A program made the translations under genes and the position numbers. 64,000 bases of DNA from M55B112 sp964539395 (lineage in GTDB: Bacteria > Bacteroidota > Bacteroidia > Bacteroidales > GCA-2748055): contig CAZIIU010000002.1 of the NCBI GenBank assembly GCA_964539395.1, positions 1 through 64,000 on the forward strand, given 5' to 3'. Shown one piece after another: positions 1-8,341 of the stretch. Position 1 is the stretch's first letter, and every line of letters begins with the position of its first letter. Under the pieces are notes generated by a model. That model searched no databases. It had not been told where the DNA came from and worked only from the letters and a program-made list of their open reading frames with translations.

Positions 1-82
1 ACTATTTATTTTTGAAATTACAAAATAGAATTGAATCTTGCAGCTTTATAGGTAATAAGCTGATAGTTTCTTATTGTAAAGC

Positions 83-1213
83 ATGTCAGAAATAAAAACA
101 GTCTGGGAGCACGGCTCCATGTCAACCACCCTCGAAACCCTGCCACCGCAGGAGCTTATCGAACATATCGGGTCGACCTACCTGGGTACGCCCGGCGGAT
201 TGCAGTACCACCATTCCACCGGGATCGATAAACTGAAAAACATAAAAAACTGCTACTTCGTTTTTCTTCGGAGATCAGGTAAGATGCTGGGTTCTATCGG
301 TTATGCACTTCGTGATACGCATGCCGGGGAGGTGACGTATAAATGCTGGCTGGTGCGATACTTTTCGATCAGGGCCCCGCTTCGTTCCGATAAGGTTAGC
401 ATAAGGCAGCGGAACAGGAGGCCGGTGAAGGACCGCTCCGCTTCACTGATCAAGGTCGCAGCCAACTTTTTTCACGAAAATCCCGAACGGCTGATTGATC
501 CCGACACTACCCAAATGCCACAGGCGATACTCTACAGTCTTGTGGAGAAGAAAAATGAGCGATCGAGGAATTTTGCCGGGATCGGCGGATATGAAAAGAC
601 CGGCGATGTAGTCTCCTTTATGTTCAGCCGACTGAAACAGCGGAAAAGGGCAGGGGTTGAGCAACTCTGCCAGAGCGATATCCCGGAAATGCGTTCCCTC
701 CTGCGGAAATTTTACAGCGACCATGCCTTCTATCTCGACGACAACCTGTTTCTGAACGACGATTACTATGTGCTTCGGGAAGATGGAGTAATTGTTGCGG
801 GACTACAGGCCAATGAGGAGATGTGGGAGATAAAAACCATTGGCAATGCCACGCTCGACCGCCTCATACAATTTCTTACACGTATCCCGTTCATTGGCAA
901 GAGATTCAGGTATGCGCAGATGCGCTTCCTGGGGGTTGAAGGGTTTTTCTTCAGGGAGGGCAGGGGCGATGCGGTATACACCCTGCTCGAAGGGGTGCTC
1001 GCACTTAAGGATCACTACCTCGCCCTGATGATCATGGATACCCGGTCGCATGTATACCTCAATTTCAAGCAAAGGAAAAAACTCGGACCGGTGAATTCGG
1101 CCCTTGGGTCCTTTGAGGCTGACTTCTACACCCGGTTTTACTCCTTCCCCGAGGAGGAGAAGAAGAGGGTTTCTGCTATGGCGGCCTATATCAGCATTTT
1201 CGATAACACTTAG
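83..1213 (+). CDS. Unassigned 376-residue cytoplasmic protein, possibly acetyltransferase-like
   Basis: I do not recognise a named family. The protein is soluble in appearance, with no signal peptide or membrane segment. The middle part is basic (KQRKRAG near residue 192) and the C-terminal half alternates strand-like and helical stretches as in GNAT folds, but I cannot point to a clear acetyl-CoA loop. It is followed on the same strand by two proteins that look like GNAT acetyltransferases, so a related role is a contextual guess only. The ATG at 83 follows an A/T-rich stretch; a second in-frame ATG lies 12 codons in and cannot be excluded. Coding content is convincing because the frame is long and uses codons like its neighbours. 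Confidence 0.72.
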   Translation: MSEIKTVWEHGSMSTTLETLPPQELIEHIGSTYLGTPGGLQYHHSTGIDKLKNIKNCYFVFLRRSGKMLGSIGYALRDTHAGEVTYKCWLVRYFSIRAPLRSDKVSIRQRNRRPVKDRSASLIKVAANFFHENPERLIDPDTTQMPQAILYSLVEKKNERSRNFAGIGGYEKTGDVVSFMFSRLKQRKRAGVEQLCQSDIPEMRSLLRKFYSDHAFYLDDNLFLNDDYYVLREDGVIVAGLQANEEMWEIKTIGNATLDRLIQFLTRIPFIGKRFRYAQMRFLGVEGFFFREGRGDAVYTLLEGVLALKDHYLALMIMDTRSHVYLNFKQRKKLGPVNSALGSFEADFYTRFYSFPEEEKKRVSAMAAYISIFDNT

Positions 1214-1316
1214 TTGCCGTTCTTATTGTCCGATATTTGCGCTGCAGTAAAATAAATCCTCGAATACTTCACTATACTGCGGTTAGAAAATTTTACATGC
1301 TCTAATCTCGATTTTC

Positions 1317-1640
1317 GTGCTTCAGCCTGCGGTCCACCGCCTGCTGTCCATTGCCTTCAGCCTGCGGTCTACTGCCTTCAGCCTAATGTCCATTGCCTTC
1401 AGCCTGNNNNNNNNNNNNNNNNNNNNNNNNNNNNNNNNNNNNNNNNNNNNNNNNNNNNNNNNNNNNNNNNNNNNNNNNNNNNNNNNNNNNNNNNNNNNNN
1501 NNNNNNTGCCTTCAGCCTGCGGTCTACTGCCTTCAGCCTAATGTCCATTGCCTTCAGCCTGCGGTCCACAGGCTGCAGCCTCCGGTCGCCAGTTCACAGT
1601 CCACAGCCTTCAGCCTTCAGACTTCAGCCTTCAGCCTGTA
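1317..1640. repeat. Imperfect 21-bp tandem repeat in alternating A/B form
   Basis: The clearest copies read tgccttcagcctgcggtct plus ac, and tgccttcagcctaatgtcc plus at, alternating so that the true period is 42 bp. The pattern is seen on both sides of the N block and decays towards 1640 into shorter ttcagcc runs. The true copy number is unknown because the assembly gap lies inside the array. Confidence 0.85.
1407..1506. other. Assembly gap of 100 N
   Basis: Exactly 100 undetermined bases, the usual placeholder for a scaffold gap of unknown length. Repeat copies flank it on both sides, so the gap was most likely caused by the array. Confidence 0.97.
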
Positions 1641-1698
1641 TTTTCCTCCTTGTTCCCCAGCGCCCTTTTAATTATCTTCGCAGCTTAAACCGATAACC

Positions 1699-2202
1699 AT
1701 GATGATCGAAACAGCCATTCCCGGATTTACCATCCGGCATGCTGAAGAGACCGACGTTCCATTGATCCTCGATCTGATCAAAGGGATCGCTGCCTATGAA
1801 AAGTTGTCCCACGAAGTGGTGGCTACAGAGGCCCTGCTGAAGGAAAATTTGTTCGGCGATAAGAGGTTCGCCGAAGTTGTGCTGGGGTACGAGAAGGATA
1901 CACCGGTCGGGTTTGCCCTCTTCTTTCATAACTTCTCTACCTTCACGGGCAGGCCGGGTATTTACCTCGAAGACCTGTTTGTATACGACCAATACAGGGG
2001 TAGGGGATACGGTAAGGTACTGCTTCTTTACCTGGCTAAGATTGCACATGAACGGAACTGTTCACGTTTCGAATGGGCAGTGCTCGACTGGAACACACCG
2101 GCGATCGACTTCTATAACTCCCTGGGAGCAAAACAGATGAAGGAATGGATCATCACACGGGTGGCCGGAGGGGATTTAGTCCGGCTGGCCGGAATGTTCT
2201 GA
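1699..2202 (+). CDS. GNAT-family N-acetyltransferase (diamine/thialysine acetyltransferase type)
   Basis: A 167-residue single-domain acetyltransferase. Residues 11-45 match the family start (IRHAEETDVP followed by an AAYEKL helix). The acetyl-CoA loop is YRGRGYGK at 99-106, and DWNTPAIDFYNSLGA at 130-144 is the typical last-strand motif. Similar small enzymes acetylate spermidine, diamines or thialysine; the substrate here is inferred only from overall resemblance. The start is ATGATG; either ATG would serve. The next gene on the same strand follows after 139 bases. Confidence 0.88.
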   Translation: MMIETAIPGFTIRHAEETDVPLILDLIKGIAAYEKLSHEVVATEALLKENLFGDKRFAEVVLGYEKDTPVGFALFFHNFSTFTGRPGIYLEDLFVYDQYRGRGYGKVLLLYLAKIAHERNCSRFEWAVLDWNTPAIDFYNSLGAKQMKEWIITRVAGGDLVRLAGMF

Positions 2203-2341
2203 CCGCCGGGAAGAATATGAACCATCCCTTTGCGTGGTATATACCGGGTGATTTGCACAAAAGTATTTGGAATCGGAGAACACGGAGTATCAATTCCGGA
2301 AAAAAATGTTATTTTTCCGCTATTAATTATCACGCAGATCA

Positions 2342-3469
2342 ATGGCCATTACCCTTCGCATCGTTCAGTCGCGCACTGAACTGAAGAAATTTATTCACCT
2401 TCCGGCGAAAATTCATAAAGGACACAGGAATTGGATTCCTCCATTATACAGTGACGACCGGGTCTTCTTCGACAGCCGTAAAAACAGGTCATTCAGTTAT
2501 TGCGACACCATCCTTCTGCTCGCCTACCGGGAGAAGAAACTGGTGGGCCGAATCATGGGTATCATTCACAGTATCTATAATGAGGAGAAGGGAGAGAATA
2601 ATGCCAGGTTCAATTTCCTGGAGGCACCCGACGACAGGGAAGTTATAGAAATACTGATTCATGCGGTGTCTGACTGGGCCGCAGAAAGAGGAATGGACAA
2701 GCTGATCGGGCCACTCGCCTTTTCCGACAAGGATCCACAGGGATATCTTATCAAGGGCTTCGATGCACCATCGGTTATCGCATCACACTGCAACTACGAG
2801 TATCTCACCCGTTATCTCACAGAACTCGGATTTGAAAAGGAGCTCGACCTGGTGGTATACAAGGTGCCTGTGCCGGAGACCACACCAGCGGTATATCTGC
2901 AAATGGCTGAGAGGGCATTGAACAATAATGGCGAACTGAAACTGGTTGAGTTCAGGAGGCGGCGGGAGCTAAGGCCCTATATACGTCCAATCCTCACCCT
3001 TGTTAATGAGACCTTCACGAGCATATATGGATTCACACCATTTACACCCGAGGAGATGGACGATTTTGCAAACCGCTATATACTTGTCCTCGATCCACGA
3101 TTTATCAAGGTGATCATCAATGATAAAAAGGAAACCGTGGCTTTTGTCATCGGGATGCCTGATATCAGCAGGGGAATTAAAATGTCGCGCGGATACCTTT
3201 ATCCCATTGGCTTTATCCCGGTGTTGCTTTCAGGAAGGGGTTCCGGCCAGCTCAACCTGTTACTGGGTGCTATCCGTCCCGATTACCAAAACAGGGGACT
3301 GAACGCCGTTCTTGGGAGCGCGATGCTCGAATCGGCACGCAAGGCCAAAAAAACCCATATGGACAGTCACCTCGAAATGGAAACCAATTCAAAAGTCCGT
3401 GCAGAAATGGAGTATATGGGCGGTGAAGTCTACAAAAGGTTCAGGATCTTCCAGAAATCCCTTAAATAG
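2342..3469 (+). CDS. GNAT-superfamily acetyltransferase-like protein, 375 residues
   Basis: This belongs to a group of about 375-residue Bacteroidota proteins with an N-terminal GNAT-like half (a strand-rich segment with KLVGRIMGIIH, then a WAAERGMDKLIGP segment) and a C-terminal half ending in a second GNAT-like loop, IRPDYQNRGLNAVLGS. No membrane segment or signal peptide is visible. No substrate can be named. It is the third protein in a same-strand group with acetyltransferase features, but the spacing (139 bases upstream, 292 downstream) does not prove an operon. Confidence 0.82.
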   Translation: MAITLRIVQSRTELKKFIHLPAKIHKGHRNWIPPLYSDDRVFFDSRKNRSFSYCDTILLLAYREKKLVGRIMGIIHSIYNEEKGENNARFNFLEAPDDREVIEILIHAVSDWAAERGMDKLIGPLAFSDKDPQGYLIKGFDAPSVIASHCNYEYLTRYLTELGFEKELDLVVYKVPVPETTPAVYLQMAERALNNNGELKLVEFRRRRELRPYIRPILTLVNETFTSIYGFTPFTPEEMDDFANRYILVLDPRFIKVIINDKKETVAFVIGMPDISRGIKMSRGYLYPIGFIPVLLSGRGSGQLNLLLGAIRPDYQNRGLNAVLGSAMLESARKAKKTHMDSHLEMETNSKVRAEMEYMGGEVYKRFRIFQKSLK

Positions 3470-3474
3470 CAGGT

Positions 3475-3546
3475 CCCGGATTGTCCATGGATCACCCATC
3501 CACACAATCCCCCGGATTGTCCATGGATCACCTAACCACACAATCC
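3475..3546. repeat. Two copies of a 36-bp direct repeat after the acetyltransferase gene
   Basis: Two adjacent 36-bp units start at 3475 and 3511. Each begins cccggattgtccatggatca and ends ccacacaatcc, and they differ at only two positions in the middle. A third partial start (cccg) follows. Each unit carries the palindrome CCATGG. Non-coding as far as can be seen. Confidence 0.85.
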
Positions 3547-3595
3547 CCCGTATCTCATTTTCCTGTTAAACAACTGATAAAAGTCCACCGAACAG

Positions 3596-3626
3596 TTGGC
3601 TGAAAAAATAAATCCTTCTATATTTG
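3596..3626 (+). promoter_or_regulatory. Predicted promoter of the MATE gene
   Basis: TTGG at 3596-3599 is followed after 19 bases by TATATTTG at 3619-3626, a perfect TAnnTTTG -7 box. This matches the Bacteroidota primary-sigma pattern. Transcription would start near 3632, giving a leader of about 130 bases. Confidence 0.6.
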
Positions 3627-3644
3627 TGCCTCAAACCAGAAAAC

Positions 3645-3761
3645 ATGAGAATTACACAGTTTAATATGGTATCCGCATCGACCCCCGGGTCGTCGGCACC
3701 GCGCGTGAAATAAACCGCGTAACCATTTTTTTCCAATCACATATCCTGTAATTCTCAAATC
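3645..3761 (+). promoter_or_regulatory. Structured 5' leader of the MATE gene with a possible 22-codon leader peptide
   Basis: Nested pairings can be read directly. TGAGAATTACACAG (3646-3659) pairs with CTGTAATTCTCA (3746-3757) apart from a 2-base bulge. Inside it, ATGGT (3666-3670) pairs with ACCAT (3722-3726), and a hairpin has stem CGACCC (3679-3684) with GGGTCG (3687-3692), extended by CCG/CGG. The outer stem ends 4 bases before the MATE start codon. An open frame of 22 codons (3645-3713) starts within the left arm. I could not match it to a riboswitch class I know. Confidence 0.45.
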
Positions 3762-5198
3762 ATGTTAAAACATAGTGTACAATCATTAAGAAGAAACCTC
3801 TTCTCGCGTGAACTCTGGTCGGATATTAAAGAGTCGATTCGCGGTTCGGAGAAGGATTTCACCACGATACCGGTCAGCAAGTCCATCCTCCTTCTGAGCA
3901 TCCCCATGGTCCTTGAGATGGTCATGGAATCAGTCTTTGCCCTTGTCGATATCTATTTTGTATCCCGTCTTGGTGCGCAGGAGGTGGCCGTTGTCGGAAT
4001 CACGGAGTCGTTAATCACAGTGATCTATGCCATCGGTATGGGTTTGGGTGTCGGAACAACGGCACTGGTTTCACGGCGTATCGGGGAACGCAACCCCAGG
4101 GGTGCTGCCCAGGCAGCGGTGCAGGCGATCATTACCACTGCAGCAATTTCATTGGTGTTCGGTATTATCGGTATTATTTAGGCAAAGGACCTTTTACGTT
4201 TTATGGGTGCCTCGGAAGACACAATTGAAATGGGTTACCATTATCCTATGATCATGCTGGGGGGGAATGCCGTGATTATGCTGCTGTTTGTGATCAATGC
4301 CGTCTTTCGCAGCTCAGGTGATGCAGCCATCTCCATGCGGGTACTCTGGATTGCCAACCTGCTGAATATCATCCTCGACCCACTACTGATCTTCGGTTGG
4401 GGACCGTTCCCGGAGCTCGGGCTGAAGGGTGCCGCGATAGCAACCAATATCGGGCGGGGGATCGCGGTGATCTACCAGCTCTACCTTTTAATGAGAGGGA
4501 AGTACCGTGTAAAGGTAAAGCTTGAGGATATCGGTCTGCGAGTAAAAACAATTCTAAAGCTGGTCCGCCTGTCACTTGGTGCCATCGGACAAAACATCAT
4601 ATCGCACTCCTCATGGATTTTCCTGATATGGGTAATAGCGAACCTGGGGGAAGAGGTGATTGCAGGCTATACCATTGCCATCAGGATCATTATTTTCGTT
4701 CTGCTCCCGGCCTGGGGTATGGCCAATGCTGCAGCAACACTCGTAGGTCAAAACCTTGGGGCGGTACAACCCGGCAGGGCGGAACGTTCAGCATGGATTG
4801 TCGGAGGTGTGAACATGGTACTCCTGGGTCTGATATCGGTGGTTTTTATTGCTGTACCCCATATCTTTATCAATATGTTCATTGATGCCGCGACTGACCC
4901 GGAAGTCTGGCGAACCGGGATTATCTGTCTCCGTGTAGTGAGCTTTGGTTTCATGATCTATGCTCTCGGTATGGTGATGGTACAGGCAATTAATGGGGCA
5001 GGTGATACCGCAACACCCATTGTGCTGAATGTTATTGCCTTCTGGATCATCGAGATACCACTGGCATGGGTGCTGACCAATGTTGCCGGGATGGGGGTGA
5101 TCGGTGTATGTTATGCCATTCTTGTGGCGGAGTCGGCACTGGCTGTTATGGCGATGGTGATCTTTAAGCGGGGCAAATGGAAAATGAAGCAGGTATAA
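3762..5198 (+). pseudogene. MATE-family multidrug/cation exporter interrupted by an in-frame amber codon
   Basis: The frame encodes a 12-segment MATE exporter of about 478 residues, the usual family size, with the hallmark N-terminal SILLLSIPMVLEM and later VFRSSGDA. MATE proteins expel drugs or organic cations in exchange for Na+ or H+. At 4179-4181 the codon is TAG. Before it the protein reads FGIIGII and after it AKDLLRFMGASED continues in the same frame, so a single base change is the only visible damage. Translation would give a 139-residue fragment; the rest could restart at the ATG at 4203, which lies inside the domain. Pseudogene, sequencing error or amber suppression are the possibilities. 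Confidence 0.85.
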
Positions 5199-5531
5199 TA
5201 CTGCGGTCCCCTCCGGAATAACTGGCAGTTAATAACAGAATCTGACATTTTTTATGCGGTTTGCTGAATTTTTAAGGAAAGAAACTGGTGACATCGATTT
5301 TTTTTCAAGGGTTTCGAGATTGATGACAGACCTGTGATAAAGGCCACGGTATACTTTAATGGTTGTCTGCTCAGATGCCCCTGATGTCACGATCCCGGGA
5401 GCATTCCCGCCAATCTCCCGCGAAGCATATCGTTGAATTAGAATGTTGAAAAGTTATTATTTTTTGCAGAATGACCGGCATCATTTTTGCATGCTTTATT
5501 TTTTCTGATTTTTAACTTAACAAATACAATT
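5199..5531. other. Gene-free stretch after the MATE gene
   Basis: No open frame of substance, tRNA or clear repeat is visible. The stretch is mixed in composition and ends in an A/T-rich block before the lipoprotein start. TTTG-like motifs near 5463 and 5486 are too closely spaced (15 bases) for a confident promoter. Confidence 0.6.
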
Positions 5532-5984
5532 ATGCACCTTAGAACAATTATTTTAATGACAACAGCCTTTGTGCTATTCACAGGATGCACGGCAGTGAAC
5601 AAAACCATGCGTGAACCGAACGTATTGCTTGAGCTTGAGATGGACGATTTCACACTTTCGGAGCAGGTTACCGCAGAAGCCACTTCGACAAAGATAATCG
5701 GTATCGACTGGCAGCGACTGTTAAAGCAGGAAACTGGGTATGTACAAGGGGGCGGGTCCATTATGATCAATCTTGCAAGCATCCCGGTGTTGGGTACCTA
5801 TGTGATCGATCAGACCGCCAATTTCGCACTGTATGAGATGATGATGGCTAATCCGAACTATGATGTGGTGCTCTACCCCCAATATGAGACAACCGTTGAG
5901 CGACCTCTGCTGGGATTGGGTTTTATTATGAAGACTACCACGGTAAAGGCCACTGCAAGACTGGGAAAACTGAAGTCGGAATAA
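5532..5984 (+). CDS. Small predicted lipoprotein, 150 residues
   Basis: I do not recognise the family. From the ATG at 5532 the protein starts MHLRTIILMTTAFVLFTGC, a typical lipoprotein signal with the lipid-bearing cysteine at residue 19. A longer frame opens at 5487 but begins inside A/T-rich sequence and would bury the signal, so 5532 is preferred. The mature part (about 131 residues) has a hydrophobic, Gly-rich centre (GGGSIMINLASIPVLGTYV) and a strand-rich end. It probably sits on the periplasmic side of a membrane. It stands alone, convergent with the blaR1-like operon. Confidence 0.78.
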   Translation: MHLRTIILMTTAFVLFTGCTAVNKTMREPNVLLELEMDDFTLSEQVTAEATSTKIIGIDWQRLLKQETGYVQGGGSIMINLASIPVLGTYVIDQTANFALYEMMMANPNYDVVLYPQYETTVERPLLGLGFIMKTTTVKATARLGKLKSE

Positions 5985-5990
5985 GGTTTG

Positions 5991-6012
5991 GGCAGGACCT
6001 GTTTTTCCTGCC
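5991..6012 (+). terminator. Possible hairpin after the lipoprotein gene
   Basis: GGCAGG at 5991-5996 pairs with CCTGCC at 6007-6012 around a T-rich loop. There is no T-run after the stem, so termination is uncertain. Confidence 0.3.
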
Positions 6013-6130
6013 GGTACCTGATCATGGAAGTGCCGGGTTTGCCGCGAATACTGTCATTATGAAATCCACGTCGGTATTATATTAAGGTTCAGCAATTTGA
6101 TTGAAGTGTATAATCCCCGTAGATGTAAAA

Positions 6131-6166
6131 AGGGACCGTTCTATTGCTGCATATGAAACGGTCCCT
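6131..6166 (-). terminator. Rho-independent terminator of the blaI-blaR1-like operon
   Basis: AGGGACCGTT (6131-6140) and AACGGTCCCT (6157-6166) form a perfect 10-bp stem. On the minus strand the stem is followed by TTTTTAC, and it lies 25 bases past the stop of the M56 gene. Confidence 0.8.
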
Positions 6167-6190
6167 GCTGGATTTGACTTGTTTCCAGGA

Positions 6191-8341
6191 CTATTCCTGT
6201 GCGGGGTAAAACCTGACAGGAACAATGACTTTGGCACGGACGGACTCTCCCTGCTGCATGGCAGGATTCCAGGAAGGCATCTTTTTAATTACATTCATGG
6301 CTGCATCATTAAATATCTCGTTAGAGGATTGGGTCACATGAATGTCGGTCGGTTTTCCATCCACGGTTATGGTAAAACCGACCATTACTTCGCCTGCAGT
6401 TTGACTCTTGAGGGCCTTTTTAGGATAAGATAGATTGTTGCTGATAAAATCTCTGAGTGCACTTTTTCCTCCGGGGAAGGAGGGAATGTTCTCAATCACC
6501 CTGAACTTTTCTCCACCAGATATTTGCCTGCCCTCGTGGAACCCCACTCCCTGCTTTTTCAGGATGAATATCCTTTCTGACTGCTCCTGTTTTTCGCTTT
6601 TTCCGGAATCTTCAATTACCTCTTCGGTTTCGATGATGATCTTTTTAACTCTGGTGCCGCCTGTATTATCCAATGAGTCTTTTTCACCATTCGGCGCATG
6701 CTTCCTGATTTTGATAAACTGAACCTCTTCCTGCTTCCCCCCGCTAGCTGATCCTCTCATCTTGCTGAGCTCGTCCATCTCTTCTTTGAGTTGATCTGAC
6801 CGTAGCCTGTATTCTCTTACCTTCTCATTATGCTTGTCAAGCTTTTCTTTTTCCTTGTCAAGCTTTTCTTTTTCCTTGTCAAGCTTTTCTTTTTCCCTGC
6901 CAAGCTTTTCTTTTTCCCTGCCAAGCTTTTCTTTTTCCCTGCCAAGCTTTTCTTTTTCCCTGCCAAGCTTTTCATAGAGCAATTCCATCTCCTCCATTTC
7001 TTCGAAAGAGAGGCTGTCACCCGGATGGATCGGTCTGCCATTTAAAAAGACCATGGGCGGAGTGCCATCATCCTTTTTGATGACTTCTATTTCTTTGGTA
7101 ATGGTTGAAGCAGCGCTGTCAGCATATTCTGTCCAATCGATCTTTTCACCTGGTATAAACACCTTCATATTTGAATTATCCTGCTTGCCCGTCCTGATTA
7201 TTATCTCCTCTTCAAATTCGATTTTGTCGGGTTCGTCGTAGTTAATCGTATAGGCGGCCGGAATGAGAATCACGGACTTTCCTGAGATTTCTGACGCCGG
7301 TTTCAGAACAGTTTTGTATCCGACATATGAAATTGCAATGTCAGGATTACCTTCTGCTTCCAGCGTAAACCTGCCATCCGGACCGGCAACTGTTCCATTG
7401 GTTGTTCCCGCGATGATCACAGCTGCACCTTTTGCAGGTGTGGCTGTATTTTCAAGGTATACCTTACCGCTGACCTTTTTTAGCTGTTGGTTTGCTGCAG
7501 TTATTACAAGGGTGCATGCGAGAATAACAGGTACAATAAATATGTACTTGAGGTTCCCGTTTTTCGAAACTTTATTTTTTTTCATCATGATGAATCGTTT
7601 TTTTGTAAGTGAATGATTAAACCTGTGGCCGAGTCTGAAAACATTCCCACCGAGGGCATGGTTCAGCAGCAGCGCCTTGTATTGAGCATGGTTCACGCCT
7701 TGCCGGAGCACGTAACGATCGGCCAGATGCTCATGATTCTCTTTAATCATCCTGGAAATAAGCCATGAAAACGGATTGAACCACGTAAGTGCAAGGCTGA
7801 GTTCCGATATCAGCAGATCGGCAATATGCAGCTGCCGGATGTGTGCACGTTCATGGATCAGTATAGGTTTCAACTCATCGGGGTCGGTGTATTTTTTAGG
7901 AAGGAAAATATTAGGATATATCGTAAATACCTTTTGACTGTTTGTTAAAAAAAGATTCTTTTTGTCAGTATCCCTGACTCCCTTTCTTCTGAGTTTAAAA
8001 AAGGAAATCAGGTTGATAATTATGAATGCAAGGATTCCTGCGATGTAGACGATTTCCCAGGCGGGCAAAGGAGATGCAGAGGCGGCATGGTTAGTTGTGG
8101 CTTCTATGGTTGTAGTACCAGGTATGCCGGGATCTATCAGGAAAACAGGGTCCATTCTGGCAGCCAACCGGGGTTTTGGTATTGAAAAGAATGGAAAAAT
8201 CCAGGAAAGCAAAATGCCTGTGATCAGATAGATTCGCTTTATAACCAGGTTTGAATCGTACCTCATTAGGAGGAGATAGGGAAGGGTTACAAGGCCGATT
8301 GCCGTTGCTACCTTCATTAGATGGATGAATAGATCACTCAT
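6191..8341 (-). CDS. BlaR1-like M56 metallopeptidase sensor with coiled-coil heptads and TonB C-terminal domain
   Basis: A 716-residue membrane protein. Segments near residues 8-26, 35-52 and 96-115 precede a cytoplasmic M56 zinc peptidase with HERAH at 163-167 and a downstream ENHEHLAD motif (201-208). A fourth segment at about 265-283 leads to a periplasmic carboxypeptidase-regulatory-like domain (about 289-365), a charged linker with seven heptads of KLGREKE/KLDKEKE type (about 457-503), and a TonB C-terminal domain (about 625-714). In BlaR1/MecR1 the peptidase cleaves the partner repressor after an external signal; here the penicillin-binding sensor is absent and replaced. It overlaps the BlaI-type repressor gene by 4 bases, so the two are coupled. 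Confidence 0.9.
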   Translation of the reverse strand: MSDLFIHLMKVATAIGLVTLPYLLLMRYDSNLVIKRIYLITGILLSWIFPFFSIPKPRLAARMDPVFLIDPGIPGTTTIEATTNHAASASPLPAWEIVYIAGILAFIIINLISFFKLRRKGVRDTDKKNLFLTNSQKVFTIYPNIFLPKKYTDPDELKPILIHERAHIRQLHIADLLISELSLALTWFNPFSWLISRMIKENHEHLADRYVLRQGVNHAQYKALLLNHALGGNVFRLGHRFNHSLTKKRFIMMKKNKVSKNGNLKYIFIVPVILACTLVITAANQQLKKVSGKVYLENTATPAKGAAVIIAGTTNGTVAGPDGRFTLEAEGNPDIAISYVGYKTVLKPASEISGKSVILIPAAYTINYDEPDKIEFEEEIIIRTGKQDNSNMKVFIPGEKIDWTEYADSAASTITKEIEVIKKDDGTPPMVFLNGRPIHPGDSLSFEEMEEMELLYEKLGREKEKLGREKEKLGREKEKLGREKEKLDKEKEKLDKEKEKLDKHNEKVREYRLRSDQLKEEMDELSKMRGSASGGKQEEVQFIKIRKHAPNGEKDSLDNTGGTRVKKIIIETEEVIEDSGKSEKQEQSERIFILKKQGVGFHEGRQISGGEKFRVIENIPSFPGGKSALRDFISNNLSYPKKALKSQTAGEVMVGFTITVDGKPTDIHVTQSSNEIFNDAAMNVIKKMPSWNPAMQQGESVRAKVIVPVRFYPAQE
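6833..6979 (-). repeat. 21-bp tandem repeat inside the M56 gene
   Basis: About seven copies of a 21-bp unit with core aagcttttctttttc encode the heptads KLGREKE (four) and KLDKEKE (about three, the last degenerate). Copies of each subtype are nearly identical at the DNA level, which indicates recent slippage rather than old duplication. Confidence 0.92.

Larger units (their letters stand above)
1214..1698. other. Gene-free stretch holding a 21-bp tandem array and an assembly gap
   Basis: No gene is supported here. The first 100 bases are plain A/T-rich intergenic sequence. From about 1317 the sequence becomes a C/T-rich tandem array interrupted by 100 N. The open frames crossing it exist only because the repeat unit is a multiple of three and they run into the N block. 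The last 50 bases lead into the acetyltransferase start at 1699. Confidence 0.8.

Noticed and set aside
4182..4202. Frameshift as the cause of the broken MATE gene
   Set aside because: Both parts are in the same frame (positions divisible by three), so the damage is a stop codon, not an insertion or deletion.
5463..5489. Promoter for the small lipoprotein
   Set aside because: The two TTTG-like boxes are only 15 bases apart and the -7 box is not a clean TAnnTTTG.
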